A stretch of DNA of 64,000 bases from Arachnomyces sp. PD_36 (lineage: Eukaryota > Ascomycota > Eurotiomycetes > Onygenales > Arachnomycetaceae). A program made the translations under genes and the position numbers. The DNA lies in NCBI GenBank assembly GCA_032988195.1, contig JANTQE010000004.1:1-64000 (forward strand). The letters are read 5' to 3'. This document shows, piece by piece, positions 46,167-57,536 of the stretch. The notes beneath the pieces are model-generated. The model was given only the letters and a program-made list of their open reading frames with translations. It was not told the DNA's origin and did not search any database. The number at the start of each line of letters is the position of its first letter. Position 1 is the stretch's first letter.

Positions 46167-47430
46167 TCTTATTCGACTTTTCCAACTTATCCCACCCGTC
46201 TCCTCCTCTACCCCACCCCCGATGGCCCCAGGTTATTCTTTAGTACGGAGTCGCAGTGACCGCTTGCTCGTAATTGATGGGTAGGTCGTATTTAGAATTT
46301 TTGGTCGCGTGGGAGTGGTGATGGGGTGGGGTGTCTTCTCTGTTGTTGAGTGAAGTTTGACACTGGGTTTGTTTGTATCTTTGTCAGTCTGCCGTGTGAA
46401 CCAGACGAGCGGCTCTCGTGTCGGAGCTCATCAAGCTCTTTTTACCGCGAGATTTCTCACGGGGGGATCGTTGATAGGTTTGATCACTCTTTGTTACACG
46501 ATGAATCCAAGTGCGCGGTTGAACGCGGCGAACGCCGAAGCCGATGAGGAAGAAAGAAGAAAAAGAAGAAAAGATGAACAGATTGACCTCCGACGCAAAG
46601 CTTGGTATGCCGATAGACGTTGTTCTCTCTTATCGATACGATGATATAAAAAAAAAGAAAGACCCCCAAGATTCTCTACACGAGGTTGTTCTTTCTTTCT
46701 TTCTCTCTTTACTCCTTCGGGGAGTAGAGAATTGTCACTTACAGCTTCACACGCACTCTTTTTTTGATGTCATTGTGCCATGTCATGTATACTTGATGAA
46801 ATGAATATATTCTTCCTGCCGCTCTTCAGTCTTTTTTTTTTCTCTTCACTAAATTTACTTAGTTGGCGAAATGCAATTGAGTCATTTTCTTATCGATGGC
46901 CCTCCAGGTCCCACGTCCTCTGGTCGATTCACCAATTTCCACTCCGACTTTTGCTATGACTGTGACTGTGAGTTGGAGATGGAAGGGAAGAAGAAATTCA
47001 CATATTTATAGGACTTCAATTCCTCTTCTTCTTCCTCTTCCTCTCTCCCTCTCCCTCTTTAAACTCCTTTTCCCATTGACAGGAACTCCTTAGCTTCTTC
47101 CCCCCAATTCCCCGTCGGTAGGTGAAGTTCCGTTTATCTCCTCTTTTTTTGACCTGGGGTTTGGAAGATAATTTATAGGGAACTGGAAGGGAAATCAAAT
47201 CTAAATCAAATAGAAAAGAAAACTTTTAGGTTGATCCAGGAACCAGAAAAATTCTTTTTTTTCTTTCTTTCTTTTCTTTCATCTGCGAGATCGGGGAAGA
47301 GAGAGACCAGAGATCGATCATTACTCATACCTTCAAACTTCTCTCCAAAAGTCAAAAAAGGTGAAAAAAAAGAGACAAAACAACAAAAGTTGAAGGAAGC
47401 GGAAGAAGCATCAGATTCTTTCTGTGTGAG
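46167..47430. promoter_or_regulatory. Divergent promoter region of the ZUFSP gene and HOM3
   Basis: This 1.26-kb region has purine/pyrimidine-biased runs (AGAAGAAA-rich near 46545-46575, CT-rich near 46680-46715 and 47020-47065). It also holds a TGAGTCA site (46878-46884). Upstream ATGs occur, for example a possible 65-codon frame at 46896-47093. A Glu/Arg-rich frame at 46500-46610 is low-complexity and is not called a gene. Confidence 0.5.
46878..46884. promoter_or_regulatory. TGAGTCA, Gcn4/CpcA-like site upstream of HOM3
   Basis: An exact Gcn4/CpcA core site lies about 550 bp upstream of the aspartate kinase start. HOM3 is a known Gcn4 target in yeast. By chance about eight such 7-mers are expected in a window of this size, so the evidence is weak by itself. 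Confidence 0.35.
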
Positions 47431-49372
47431 ATGGCAACTATCTTCGACGTCGCACATCGCCAGACTGGAATCGGCCATCGCTGGCCCTCCCACCACAATT
47501 CCCCCGCATCCTGTCCGCCGCAGATGGATTTCGACAAGAGACAGCCCTCCGATTGCGGTAAAAAGTCCCCCAACGGCGCTCATGCTCCCACTGCCGGTTG
47601 GGTCGTCCAGAAATTCGGTGGCACCAGTGTGTCCAAGGCCAGCTTGAATATTGTGGACCAAGTTATTAGGTATGCTTGTCACCGCCGCCAATTCCCTACC
47701 AATGCCCCTCGGAGAGAGGTGCTACTTCACATTGAATGATTCCCCGGTGCTAATTCTCTTGTCTTAATCTATAGACCCAGTGCCCTAAACCACCGAGTCG
47801 CCGTCGTCTGCTCCGCCCGCAGCAGTTCATCCAAGGCAGAGGGCACCACAAACCGGTGAGTCATCATTTCGGATCGAGCCGACTACAGGATACATTCTCC
47901 TTTACCTTTACCTCTTTCCTACTTCGACCGTGCGATATATATTCTAACGATCTCGAACCTAGTCTACTCCGGGCTGCACGATCTGCAGAAAGCTCCGATC
48001 CGTCACAATACAAGACCTGGGTGGAAGCAGTGAGGGTAGAACATGTGCAGGCTGTGGAAACGGAGCTGCAGTCTCCGGAATTGAAGGCCCAATTGATCAA
48101 AGATATAGACATGGAATGCTGTCATGTGCTCAAGATACTGGAAGCTGCGCAGACTCTAGGTGAAATCAGTTCAAGGAGTGTCGACAAGGTGATCAGCGTC
48201 GGGGAGAAATTGAGTTGTCGCATCATGGCTGCGACTCTGCAAGATCGGGGGATGGAATCCGAATACGTGGACCTCTCCGAAGCGATCAACTTCCCGGTGA
48301 GCAGCGCAGGACTCGACCAGGTTTTCTATGACCGGCTTGCCGGAATTCTGGGAGCCCGGATTGCAGACTGCCAAGGGAGGATACCCGTGGTGACAGGCTA
48401 TTTTGGGACAGTTCCAGGGGGGTTGTTGGACAAGGTTGGCCGAGGGTACACGGATCTTTGCGCTGCCCTTGTGGCGGTTGGGGTTCGGGCCAAAGAGCTT
48501 CAAGTGTGGAAAGAGGTCAATGGGATTTTTACGGCCGACCCACGCAAAGTACCGACGGCGCGGTTGCTGTCGGTGATTACACCGGCGGAGGCAGCGGAAC
48601 TGACGTTCTACGGGTCCGAGGTCATTCACCCGTTCACCATGGAGCAGGTGATACGGGCAAGGATTCAAATTCGGATCAAGAATGTTCTGAACCCGAAGGG
48701 AAACGGGACAATCATATTCCCGGACTCTCCTGTCGAGATTGAGAAAACGACACCGGGACACGACCCGAGACTGTTCCGCACGAGGAGCTCGAGCGTGCTG
48801 TCCCAGATCCAGGGGCCCAAACGACCGACGGCGGTGACCATCAAGCACAAGATCCTCGTCATCAACGTCCACTCGAATAAGAGATCGCTGTCCCACGGGT
48901 TCTTCGCGGGGATATTCTCGGTGCTGGACAAGTGGCGGCTCTCGATCGACCTGATCTCGACCAGCGAGGTCCATGTGTCACTGGCGCTCCACTCGGAGGC
49001 GCCGTTGCTGAACGGGGTGGGTGGCGATGAATACCAGATCATCGACGAGGATCTGCGTGGAGCGATCGACGACCTGCGACGGTACGGGACGGTGGACATC
49101 ATCCCCGAGATGGCGATCCTGAGCCTGGTGGGCAAGCAGATGAAGAATATGGTGGGGGTTGCGGGACGCATGTTCTCGACGCTGGGGGAGAACAACGTCA
49201 ACATCGAGATGATATCCCAAGGTACGTTTTCTCTTTCTTTCCCTCTGGGTCTGGTTGCTGACAGTGCTCTACAGGAGCGAGCGAGATCAACATCTCGTGC
49301 GTGATCGAGGAGAGGGATGCGGACCGGGCGATCAACATCCTGCACACGAACCTGTTTACCTTTCTGGATTAA
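47431..49372 (+). CDS. HOM3: Aspartate kinase
   Basis: The enzyme phosphorylates aspartate, the first and feedback-regulated step toward threonine, methionine and isoleucine in fungi. The kinase domain starts WVVQKFGGTSVSKASLNIVD. An intron follows, then HRVAVVCSARSSSSKAEGTTNR and further exons. The catalytic region includes RIPVVTGYFGTVPGGLL, the nucleotide/aspartate signature GRGYTDLCAALVAVG, and FYGSEVIHPFTMEQVIRARI. Two C-terminal ACT domains (ILVINVHSNKRSLSHGF and ILSLVGKQMKNMVGVAGRMF) form the threonine-sensing part. The last exon ends INILHTNLFTFLD at 49372. The start at 47431 gives a poorly conserved 43-residue N-terminus; ATG at 47524 is a plausible alternative. The antisense strand is also open over long distances because of GC-rich codon use, but it has no domain. 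Confidence 0.95.
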
Positions 49373-50094
49373 AGCCCCCGTCGCTCCCCTCCTCCGCTGG
49401 ACGAGTAGACAAGTCTCCGGCACCACATAGACATGCTTAGCACGAGCCCGGGCGATGAAAAGGGTCAGTCGACCGGGTGTTGTGATTTTTCCCTCGTAGT
49501 GTAGGCGAGGGGATATTGCATTCCGGCGCACATTACACGAATCTTGGACGAACAGCACTTCCCCATTCCACCGACGGGGAATAAATGAGATGGGAAAGAT
49601 TGTTTCACCTCCCACGACCTTGGGACCGGCCAGGCAGGGAATTCAACGAAGGCGGGTACGGGGTGTCGCAATGGGTTTCCGCCAAGAAGACATGCTGCCA
49701 ACGAAACTGGGTGGCCGAGGTCATGACATCTACAGCTGGCCGTGAGGTTGAATTGAATGGGTGGTGGGTAGATATCATGAGACCAAGAACACTGTTAGAT
49801 AGATTACATGTAGATAGACGGATAGCTAGATAGACGGGGTGTGAAGGCCCCGAGCGTGGAAGACCTGTTTGGACAGTGCATAGGAGTAAGTGAAGTGGTT
49901 GAGCGTCATGAATAATGCAGTCATTCTTTGCCAATTACTTATTTTCCAGTTCCCAGATGAGCAGTCGCAGTCGTGTGTGCAGGCAGTCCAAGCCCAACCA
50001 GACATGCAATTTCATGCATCAGTTGGAATGGGGGGAAGGACGAATTAATTAGACTCTTTTCCTGCAGCAATTTGGGAAATGAATCAGGAAGATA

Positions 50095-50117
50095 TCAAGT
50101 CAAGTCAAGTCAAGTCA
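50095..50117. repeat. CAAGT pentanucleotide repeat
   Basis: Four tandem copies of CAAGT occur directly upstream of the GA microsatellite. This is a simple sequence repeat without a known role. Confidence 0.85.
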
Positions 50118-50136
50118 CCGTGTCATCTTTGATTGG

Positions 50137-50139
<3 letters not shown>

Positions 50140-50182
<43 letters not shown>
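50140..50182. repeat. (GA)n microsatellite
   Basis: About 21 uninterrupted GA units form a dinucleotide repeat in the intergenic region between HOM3 and the forkhead gene. Its length is likely variable between isolates and sensitive to assembly error. Confidence 0.95.
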
Positions 50183-50184
<2 letters not shown>

Positions 50185-51494
50185 GGTTCATGTACGAAGA
50201 TGAAGATGAAGATGGAGAGATGGTGAGTAAGCATGAAGGAAAGTCAGTTACAAAGAGGATCCGATGGAGTGGGATGATTGGACAGGGTTAAACGTTAGAT
50301 CCAGCCTATCAACGATCCGATCGACGGTAAAAGTGGGTCCGCTATAGATACACAGATCGATACGTGTAATATTACGAGGGACGCGTCGAGGTCGTGTTTT
50401 TATTACACAGACGCGTCAAAGAGCCTCATCCCAGAGTCACGGCGGGAGGAGTTGTATAGCTTCAATTCTACTCAAAGAAGAAGAAGACAGACGTTGACGA
50501 GAGAATACTGGCAAGAAGATATCAATCAATTCTAAAGGTAGATAGTTCTCTCTCACTGCTACCCGTTGAGCGACGTGAGAAAAGACTTATCGACTTATCG
50601 TTGATAGTAAACTGATCCTTACAAGGCAGTACATGCACCTTTCCTTCTTTTTTCCACTTCTTCTCTCTCTTTCATTTCAACTTCTTTCTCTCACTTCCCA
50701 GCACTCTCTCTCTCTCTCACTCCTCATCATCATCCTCTCTTTCAACCCCTCTCTCTCTCACTCTCACTTCTTTTATCTCTCACTTCATTACTACTACAGC
50801 ATCATCATCCTCATTCCCTTCACTCTTTACTCATATCTCTTACTTCTTCCCCATCATCCGATCAGAAACTCCTGACCCTCTCTCTCACTATCACGACCCT
50901 CCCGAAACGAAGCCTTGCGTGAACGGACCCTCTTTGGGCCGCAATTCTGGAACACCGAAAAAACGTTTCTCCTCCAGCACATTTCGACACACTTCAACAC
51001 CGCTTCCCCTTCCCTCGACGCTTTCCTGCCGATGCTTTCCTCTCCCATGGGACTTCTTCAAACAGACGGTGCTGCTCACCCGTAGACTTGCATGGTCCGC
51101 CGAGTCCGCGTTCGGGGGGTTGTTTCATCTGCCACCTCCGCCCCATCGCTCTCTCGCTCCCTCACCCAAACCCGAAGGAACACCCTCAATCTCCCCTTTC
51201 GATCGCATCTAATTACATACTTCACCGCCATCATTCCACTCGACAATCTCTCCCATTTCTTCCAATCTTAACTTGACGGCTTTCTCCCGAAATCTACATA
51301 TTACACCCGATCTATCCTTCCCTATTTTTTTTTCCAGCCCATCAAACCGACCACACACTCCCAACCGAATTTATCGCCACACAACCACCACCTTTTTTTC
51401 CGCCCAACACACGTACCGGAACACCCAGACCTCGCGTCAATTTGACCGGACTGCCCGATTTTGTTGCATTGAGCCCGTTGGCGCCGTCGACACG

Positions 51495-53744
51495 ATGGCC
51501 TCGACGCGTCAACCTCCTCCCTTGGAGATTTTCCAAGACGTGAACCCGACCTACAACCAAAATCCTCCTCCCACACAGCCCAAGCAGCTCCAACCGTCCC
51601 CGATCCCCCTCCAGTCTATCGAAAACGCGTCCGCGAACCGAAATTTCTCCCTCAACCCTCCCCACATCCAGAACACACACCGTCGACCCTCTCCGACCAA
51701 ACCCAATAACCAGCGCCCAACCTCTGCACATTCGGGCCGCGGGACGCTGAATTATGTCCCCATATCTGCTCCCGCTCCGCCCATGTTCACCACCGACTCG
51801 CCTTCCAAGAAGGCCCCAGGCTCCTTTGAACACAGCCTTCCGCCCATGCCGCAACACGCTCTGTTCACCACCTTTTCGACGATGCCTCCAGACCCCTCCT
51901 ATCAGAAAGAAAACTATCACTACGGCACCGCAGGTGCCCATGACAACAACTTTGCCGACTTTCCCGACCCATATGCTCCCAAGAAATCATTGAAGCGATC
52001 TTTGATGGAATCCGCCCCTCTGAAGGATCGCGCGGCCAAGAAGCAAAAGTTGGACGAGCCCATTGGTGCTCTCCCCGGTCCACAGGAGATGCCTCTCGTG
52101 GAGGACGATGGGACAAAGCCACCCTATAGTTACGCCACCCTCATTGGGATGTCAATCCTCCGCGCTCCAAATCGACGTTTGACCCTCGCCCAAATCTACA
52201 AATGGATCTCCGACACTTTCTCATTCTACCGCGCTGGTGACTCTGGTTGGCAGAACAGCATCCGCCACAACCTCAGCTTAAACAAAGCTTTTATCAAGCA
52301 GGAAAGACCCAAGGACGATCCGGGCAAGGGAAACTATTGGGCCATCGAACCCGGGATGGAAATGCAATTCCTCAAGGACAAGCCCGTGCGCCGTGCCACA
52401 ATGTCAACAATCGCTCTCCCGACTCCAGTAATGCCTGCCGCACCTCCACAACCACATACACATATGCAACCCCGCGTCGAACCTGTCCCTGCTCCGATCC
52501 CTACTCCTGTCCCCACCGCAGCTACCACTGAGGCTACTGCTGCGGCTCCCACCTCTTCTGCCACTTGGGACGGAGCTCCTTCCCGCCGGGTTTCGATCTC
52601 ACAGCCGGCTGACGAACCAGACTTGTCATCTGATGCCACGATTCCCGCTTCGGATCCTGCTCTTCAAGAAGATTGTGATGAAGTGATTACACGTCCTACA
52701 CAGATGCCTCAAATCCCGCGATCTTCTCCACCTCCAGCTATCCATTCATCCCCTCCCATCCCTCCTCGGCATTTCACCCGCCCAGGTACACCACCGACTC
52801 CATCCCGCCCGGTCACCGCATCCGCCGCTATACCGCGTCCTCCCAAACGCAAGGCTGCAGCTATGAATGATAGTGGATACTATTCTTCCCTCGAGTCATC
52901 TGCCTTGAGACCTCACAAAGCCAGTCATATCTTAACATCTGACTTGGATATCGAGCCTCCTCGTATCAAACGTGGTCGGGCGGAGGAGGAAATCGCGCGC
53001 ATTCGAAGCTCTTCACATGATATCAGCCCCAGCAGGGCCGTGACTTTCAAAGAGCCGAGCCAGTTGATGGGCTCATCCCCGCTACGCAGCGGCTACATAA
53101 ACATGCTGCCGCCTCCCCTAACCCCAGCCATCAAGCTTACCAGGCCCAAGCAACCACCTCCCTCGGTCTCACCTAACACCAACTTGCGCAACCACCGGAA
53201 GAAGATTCAGCAGATGGTCAACTCACCTATCAAGAGTCTCGGCCTAGCTAGTGACGATATCCCTTGGAGCCCGGCCTTTAATATCGAAGAAGAGTCGATC
53301 ATCGCAAACGACAACTTTCACGTCCATTTTGATGTTTTCGCAGACGCCGGAAACACTTCTACCCCAACATATGGCTCCCCGGAGAAGCGTCCCGCCCGGC
53401 GCCCTCTAGGAGACCGTCTAAACACCCCTGGAAACGTACTGACCGAGGTCACCGGCATGAAAACCAACCGACTTGCATCTCAGTTTAACGTCTACAAATC
53501 CAAGACACTACGAAACCACGATTCGCCTTCCAAAAACCCGGATCCGGAGCGCTTTGTCAACGGCTCGCAAGAAGATTTCTTCGCGTTCAACCTTTTTGGC
53601 GAAGACCCTTCAGATGTCGATGGTGTCGATCTACTACAAGGGTTTCAGAAGATTGGAGGACCCGCGAAAGATGAGAAACGCCCATCGAGCGGAGTTGGAA
53701 ACCGTCCCCGTCTTGGCCAGAAGAGCAACACATCCCTCTTTTAG
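51495..53744 (+). CDS. Forkhead transcription factor, HCM1/Sep1-like
   Basis: This is a single-exon gene of 749 residues with one forkhead (winged-helix) DNA-binding domain at about residues 207-300. The domain begins KPPYSYATLIGMSILRAP, continues LTLAQIYKWISDTFSFYR, contains the recognition-helix motif WQNSIRHNLSLNKAFIKQ, and ends GKGNYWAIEPG. No FHA domain is visible, which favours the HCM1/Sep1 type over Fkh1/Fkh2. The remainder is Pro/Ser/Thr-rich and probably disordered, with basic NLS-like runs such as KRSLMESAPLKDRAAKKQK. The preferred start at 51495 has ACG just before ATGGCC and gives a clean MASTRQPPPLEIF. An in-frame ATG at 51273 would add 74 residues encoded by pyrimidine-rich leader. 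The likely role is cell-cycle-dependent transcription. Confidence 0.92.
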   Translation: MASTRQPPPLEIFQDVNPTYNQNPPPTQPKQLQPSPIPLQSIENASANRNFSLNPPHIQNTHRRPSPTKPNNQRPTSAHSGRGTLNYVPISAPAPPMFTTDSPSKKAPGSFEHSLPPMPQHALFTTFSTMPPDPSYQKENYHYGTAGAHDNNFADFPDPYAPKKSLKRSLMESAPLKDRAAKKQKLDEPIGALPGPQEMPLVEDDGTKPPYSYATLIGMSILRAPNRRLTLAQIYKWISDTFSFYRAGDSGWQNSIRHNLSLNKAFIKQERPKDDPGKGNYWAIEPGMEMQFLKDKPVRRATMSTIALPTPVMPAAPPQPHTHMQPRVEPVPAPIPTPVPTAATTEATAAAPTSSATWDGAPSRRVSISQPADEPDLSSDATIPASDPALQEDCDEVITRPTQMPQIPRSSPPPAIHSSPPIPPRHFTRPGTPPTPSRPVTASAAIPRPPKRKAAAMNDSGYYSSLESSALRPHKASHILTSDLDIEPPRIKRGRAEEEIARIRSSSHDISPSRAVTFKEPSQLMGSSPLRSGYINMLPPPLTPAIKLTRPKQPPPSVSPNTNLRNHRKKIQQMVNSPIKSLGLASDDIPWSPAFNIEEESIIANDNFHVHFDVFADAGNTSTPTYGSPEKRPARRPLGDRLNTPGNVLTEVTGMKTNRLASQFNVYKSKTLRNHDSPSKNPDPERFVNGSQEDFFAFNLFGEDPSDVDGVDLLQGFQKIGGPAKDEKRPSSGVGNRPRLGQKSNTSLF

Positions 53745-54638
53745 TTTCTGGAACTGAATAACACCTTATCGGGCAGACTTTTGTTTGGGTTTACTTCTTG
53801 AGTTTATTCTTTCCTGGCACGCCAGTCATATCCTACTTGTTTTGAGTCATGACCCTGGGTCATAAAAAATCACGGTTATGCCATTGGAATGGCTTTCTTC
53901 CTTTGGCAGAATTTCTTCGGCAAATATGTTTGATTTATCGCCAATTTGGCTGTCGCCGGTACAAATCTTCCCTCATCATCCCCCTTGTTATCCCATTATA
54001 TCCTTATCTTGTTCTGTTTTTAGCTTTCACATTTGTTGGAGTCTTTGGTATCCCTGGAGTTATCCCAACTGGCAGGACCAGGGTAATACCGACGATAAAG
54101 TCTCATTCTCATTTCTTTTTGCTTGTTTCTAGGGATGGAGGTTTTGTTTTTTCCCCAATGGCGGTGATGAGAAATGTGAAAATGTACATGAACCATGCAT
54201 GGCCTTATGATGTTTTACTTTTCTGTTTACCTCCCCCCGTGTCGAGTTCGGCCACGAGATATATCTGGGGAGGTGGGTTATATATTTATTACACTATCGA
54301 ATGACAAGAATTATTTTTATCCAACTGTTATTTATTCATTGGAAGGGTATCTAACTCTAGGAAGGATAGAAGGGAGACAAACAGTGGAAACGTACAAAAA
54401 TACAAGGAACCCGCTTGAACATTATCATAAACCATACACAAACCACAGCGTCACCCGGGGCGCCTGTTACTCCCGGACAAAATAAAGGTCGACTCGCACA
54501 GCATAGACCAACACCAATCAACTTTTCCCGAGTCTTTGACCCTGAAGGTCATCGTCATCTGAAATCCAACTTGGGTCGGTACAACCCTCTACTCGTATCG
54601 GCGTACATGTCTCGGACATGGGCAGCAGGCAGCTCCGT
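53745..54638. other. Intergenic, convergent 3' ends
   Basis: This region separates the 3' flanks of the forkhead gene (+) and BUD31 (-). It is T-rich with only unsupported frames, and no RNA gene was recognised. Confidence 0.6.
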
Positions 54639-55221
54639 TTAATCACTGCTGGAACAGCCTCTGCATCCACAACTGACGCATTGGATGGCCTGCTCCTCCT
54701 TCAACTGTGCCTTCGGGACGCGGCAGATACACGTCGCGCTGAAGTTTGTCTCTTTGGTCTGGATGCAGCGGAGACAGCAGAGCTGGTGCAAAGCAATTTG
54801 TGTGGTTAGCGACGGTCATGTTGGTAGAAGTGGGTTATATTAAAGGGTAAACAATACCTTCTCGTAGCCTTGCTTCTTCCACTTCGCAATCAGGTTCGCG
54901 TCCGCGTAGCCGTTCTTCAATAACCAGTCATACAACTGCTTTGATATTGCCTCTTTCTCGTAGTACATGTCGTAAATATACCGGGACCCTGTTTGGGAAA
55001 AACATGTCAGTAACCCCATATATACAACTTTTAGGAGGGGTTAACATACGTTGGTGGGTGATTTGAAAAATAGGCCATAGCACTTCGTGTTTCTTCTTCC
55101 CTTCATGCGAAGCGTTCTCCGCGTCCTTCATCTTATTGCTGAACTCGAGCAGAGTATCTTCTATATCGTCGAACCCGGCTGGCGGGGGTTTGCGGTTGCG
55201 GGAGGTGCGGACTGGAGGCAT
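54639..55221 (-). CDS. BUD31: Pre-mRNA splicing factor Bud31 (G10)
   Basis: This is a spliceosomal component of the Prp19-associated/activated complexes. Exons 55050-55221, 54858-54988 and 54639-54782 join to 148 residues, the normal family size. The N-terminus MPPVRTSRNRKPPPAGF is followed by the helical segment FDDIEDTLLEFSNKMKDAEN. The central part reads RSRYIYDMYYEKEAISKQLY. The C-terminal cysteine-rich zinc cluster is complete: LCCLRCIQ, ATCICRVPK and CVSCGCRGCSSSD. The gene is divergent from TIM8, with 329 bp between start codons. Confidence 0.96.
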
Positions 55222-55550
55222 TTCGGTTTTCTGTCACTGGGTTTATCCTAACGTGCCGGTCGCTTTTATGTTGCAAATCGGAAGGAGGATAGTCTAAAGG
55301 AGTGAGCGTTGTTTCTATGGCTTTTCGAGGTTCTGTCGCGAGTTGGTAATCCCAGCAACGATAAATTCGTCTCGCGCTTGATAAAAAAGTCCTTTCGTCA
55401 CTGTTGGGTTTCTGCCACTTCACACCGCCTCGAGTTTGCTCCAGCTTCAAATTTATTTCGCTTTGGCGTCCAAAGAGAAACTTGCCTAATATCTATCCCG
55501 ACGCAACTACCTCTAAAAATCCCCGTTTACCTACCTCCCTATCCGCAAAC
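55222..55550. promoter_or_regulatory. Bidirectional promoter of BUD31 and TIM8
   Basis: Only 329 bp separate the divergent start codons, so the two genes must share regulatory space. No TATA box or clear binding site was recognised. Frames crossing this interval are shadows of the leaders. Confidence 0.7.
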
Positions 55551-55884
55551 ATGGACGCCGCAGCTTCAGCAGGCCTCGACCCAAGCAAACTCAACGCCTC
55601 CGACAAGAGAGAAGTGCAGCAGGCACTCAACAACGAGGCCCAAAAGGCAAACATCCAACAAAGTAACGTCACCCGGAGAGTAACCCTAGAATCAATATAG
55701 ACACTGACATTCTCTCTCAACAGCCGTACACCAGCTCACCGAGGTATGCTGGAAGAAATGCGTCCCCGGAAAGATCTCATCTGCCTCAATGGACCGATCG
55801 GAGGAGGCCTGCGCACAGAATTGCGTCGATAGATGGATGGACACGAACTTTGCAATCTTGAAGCAATTGGAACAGATGAGATGA
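55551..55884 (+). CDS. TIM8: Mitochondrial import chaperone Tim8
   Basis: This small Tim protein of the intermembrane space works with Tim13 to pass hydrophobic precursors to the TIM22 complex. Two exons (55551-55662 and 55724-55884) give 90 residues. The twin CX3C signature is complete, with CWKKC and CAQNC. The flanking helices (LTEVCWKKCVPGKISS and CVDRWMDTNFAILKQLEQM) match the family. The N-terminal part is a soluble helix (REVQQALNNEAQKANIQQ) without presequence, as expected for Mia40 substrates. The sequence is intact. Confidence 0.96.
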
Positions 55885-56397
55885 GGATAGACTCGTCGGT
55901 TTAACCCGGAGGCTGGGATGGAGTATGGGAGGATGACGGTTCATGGATTTTCTTTCTTGCTTTCCCTGCTGGTGACCCATTGAACACAGAGGGATCCTCC
56001 TTTCCCTCAGTGCTGGGTTTGGGAATATCTCAAATCTGTCGACAATATACCTGTACGATATCTTGATGGTTCCTTCTCTTGTCTCCTTGTTTTTGTTTCC
56101 AGATGGTTGATAGACGGCCATCCATGTGTGTGAATATAACGGGGTTGATATTTCTAGAGAAACTATATCTATAATAATGAAACTGGAGTGGACCCAACGG
56201 TTTTCTTTCATCACAAGGCCTCTACACACAGGGTCGGAAGAGATATTGTGCTACAGGTTATCAACTTGGGTTGATACGGTGGAAAAGGAGGACCATCAAC
56301 ATTTCAATCATAGTAGCATTTACTAATCGCTAGCTTTGGGTGACTGATTATTTTGTATGAAAAAAGGAAAACCGCACACCCATCCCGAAAAGAGCCT
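55885..56397. other. Intergenic, convergent 3' ends of TIM8 and RPL25
   Basis: This is the 3' flank of both genes. A minus-strand frame (55786-56229) overlaps TIM8 and has no support. I see nothing else. Confidence 0.6.
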
Positions 56398-57225
56398 TTA
56401 AACAATCGCAAGCTTGGTTGCCGCAATATCGAGAGCGTCCACATCTGGTGTTAGCCGGGCGTAGGCCTTCTTCGATCCATCGGGTCTATAAGGCTGAAAG
56501 TCAGTATCCCGTATATACAGCCAGTTTGCACCTTCGTAGTGGTTATGGACTTGTAGCAACGTACCGGATAAGCGTGTTGATCTTAACCGTGTCCACATCA
56601 TAGAGCTTCTTAAGAGCTTGCTTGATCTGTCGCTTGTTGGCCTTAACGTCGACGATGAAAACCAGGGTGTTGTCCTCCTCAATCTTCTTCATGGCGCTCT
56701 CAGTGTTTAATGGGTGGACAACGACCTTGTGGTGGTCGAGGCGAGGCTCATGGGGAATCGATTTGCGAGGGTACTTTGGGGACCGAGAGAGCTGGAGGGT
56801 CTTAGGTCGGTGGAATGTGGTCGATGTGCGGACCTTGCGAGCTTTGTGGGAGTGCGCCTGTTGTGAATTCTTTTCAGTATTCTATTTCCTCTAGAACGTA
56901 GAGAGGATATCCTCCCGATGGACGGTGGGGAGGGGTCGGATTCGGTCTGAACATACGCCCTTGAGGACAGCCTTCGCGGCCGCGCTGGCCTTGCCTATAA
57001 ATTAAAAACATCGTCAGCTTCCATCAAAAAATTTATAGCCTATAAACGTGTCTTCCGTAACCGCAAAATCCCAAAATTTCGTCGAGTTCTCCAAGAGTCG
57101 GTAGATAAACCATCGCTTTCCCACCACAACCCCATCCCCATCGAATTTGATCTCTTTCAAAAGGCCGCGAGCGCACGCAAAGAAAAGAATGATCTCTTAC
57201 CTTTCTTAGTATCCTTAGGTCCCAT
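56398..57225 (-). CDS. RPL25: 60S ribosomal protein L25 (uL23)
   Basis: This large-subunit protein at the polypeptide exit tunnel binds 25S rRNA and docks SRP. The start is MGPKDTKK, followed by an unusually long first intron (about 190 nt), a short exon (GKASAAAKAVLKG), a second intron and the exon AHSHKARKVRTSTTFHRPKT. The conserved uL23 core follows: HPLNTESAMKKIEEDNTLVF, VDVKANKRQIKQALKKLYDV, KINTLIRPDGSKKAYARL. The protein ends DIAATKLAIV, so the length is about 155 residues. Introns inside the first codons are typical of ribosomal-protein genes in fungi. I checked the long first intron for a box C/D snoRNA and found none. Confidence 0.96.
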
Positions 57226-57536
57226 GGCTGTCGGATTGCCGGTGTTAGTTGTCGGTCGCAATGTCGATGAATTCGAATTGATTGTTTCGCGAGTGCCTTT
57301 CTTTTCGCTTACAGTTTGAGAAACCCTAGAATTTGTGTGATCACGTGAACATCACCAAAATCAAACTTCGAAGTTCTTCAACCAAAAGTGACTTCGTCAT
57401 CATTTATTATTCTTTCTCTCTTCGAGCATGGGGTTCTTTCATTCTACATTCTACTCACTAAAAATCCAACTCTCGCCAATATGCTGACCAGGCAAAGTCA
57501 TAGTCGGGCGTCGCATTCTACATCCCCTCCTTCAAT
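57226..57536. promoter_or_regulatory. Bidirectional promoter of RPL25 and BMT2
   Basis: About 310 bp lie between two divergent genes that both serve the large ribosomal subunit (a ribosomal protein and a 25S rRNA methyltransferase). This invites shared regulation. No specific motif was recognised. Confidence 0.6.

Larger units (their letters stand above)
49373..51494. promoter_or_regulatory. Long intergenic region with microsatellites and CT-rich forkhead leader
   Basis: These 2.1 kb contain the HOM3 3' flank, an AAGTC/CAAGT repeat (50095-50117), a GA microsatellite (50140-50182) and a strongly pyrimidine-rich stretch (50633-50900, again around 51130-51300) before the forkhead gene. Pyrimidine-rich leaders are common before strongly used fungal start sites. 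Reading frames here reflect low complexity and are not called. Confidence 0.6.

Noticed and set aside
46500..46650. Small gene encoding a Glu/Arg/Lys-rich peptide upstream of HOM3
   Set aside because: The composition follows an AGAAGAAA-rich simple sequence, and there is no homologous motif or clear splice structure.
48171..49615. Long open frames antisense to HOM3 (267 and 316 codons)
   Set aside because: They mirror the GC-rich third codon positions of HOM3, have arginine/histidine-rich composition and no domain. Spliced HOM3 explains the sequence fully.
57009..57200. snoRNA inside the long first intron of RPL25
   Set aside because: A TGATGG and a CTGA occur, but they are too close together and no C/D kink-turn or H/ACA hairpins could be drawn.
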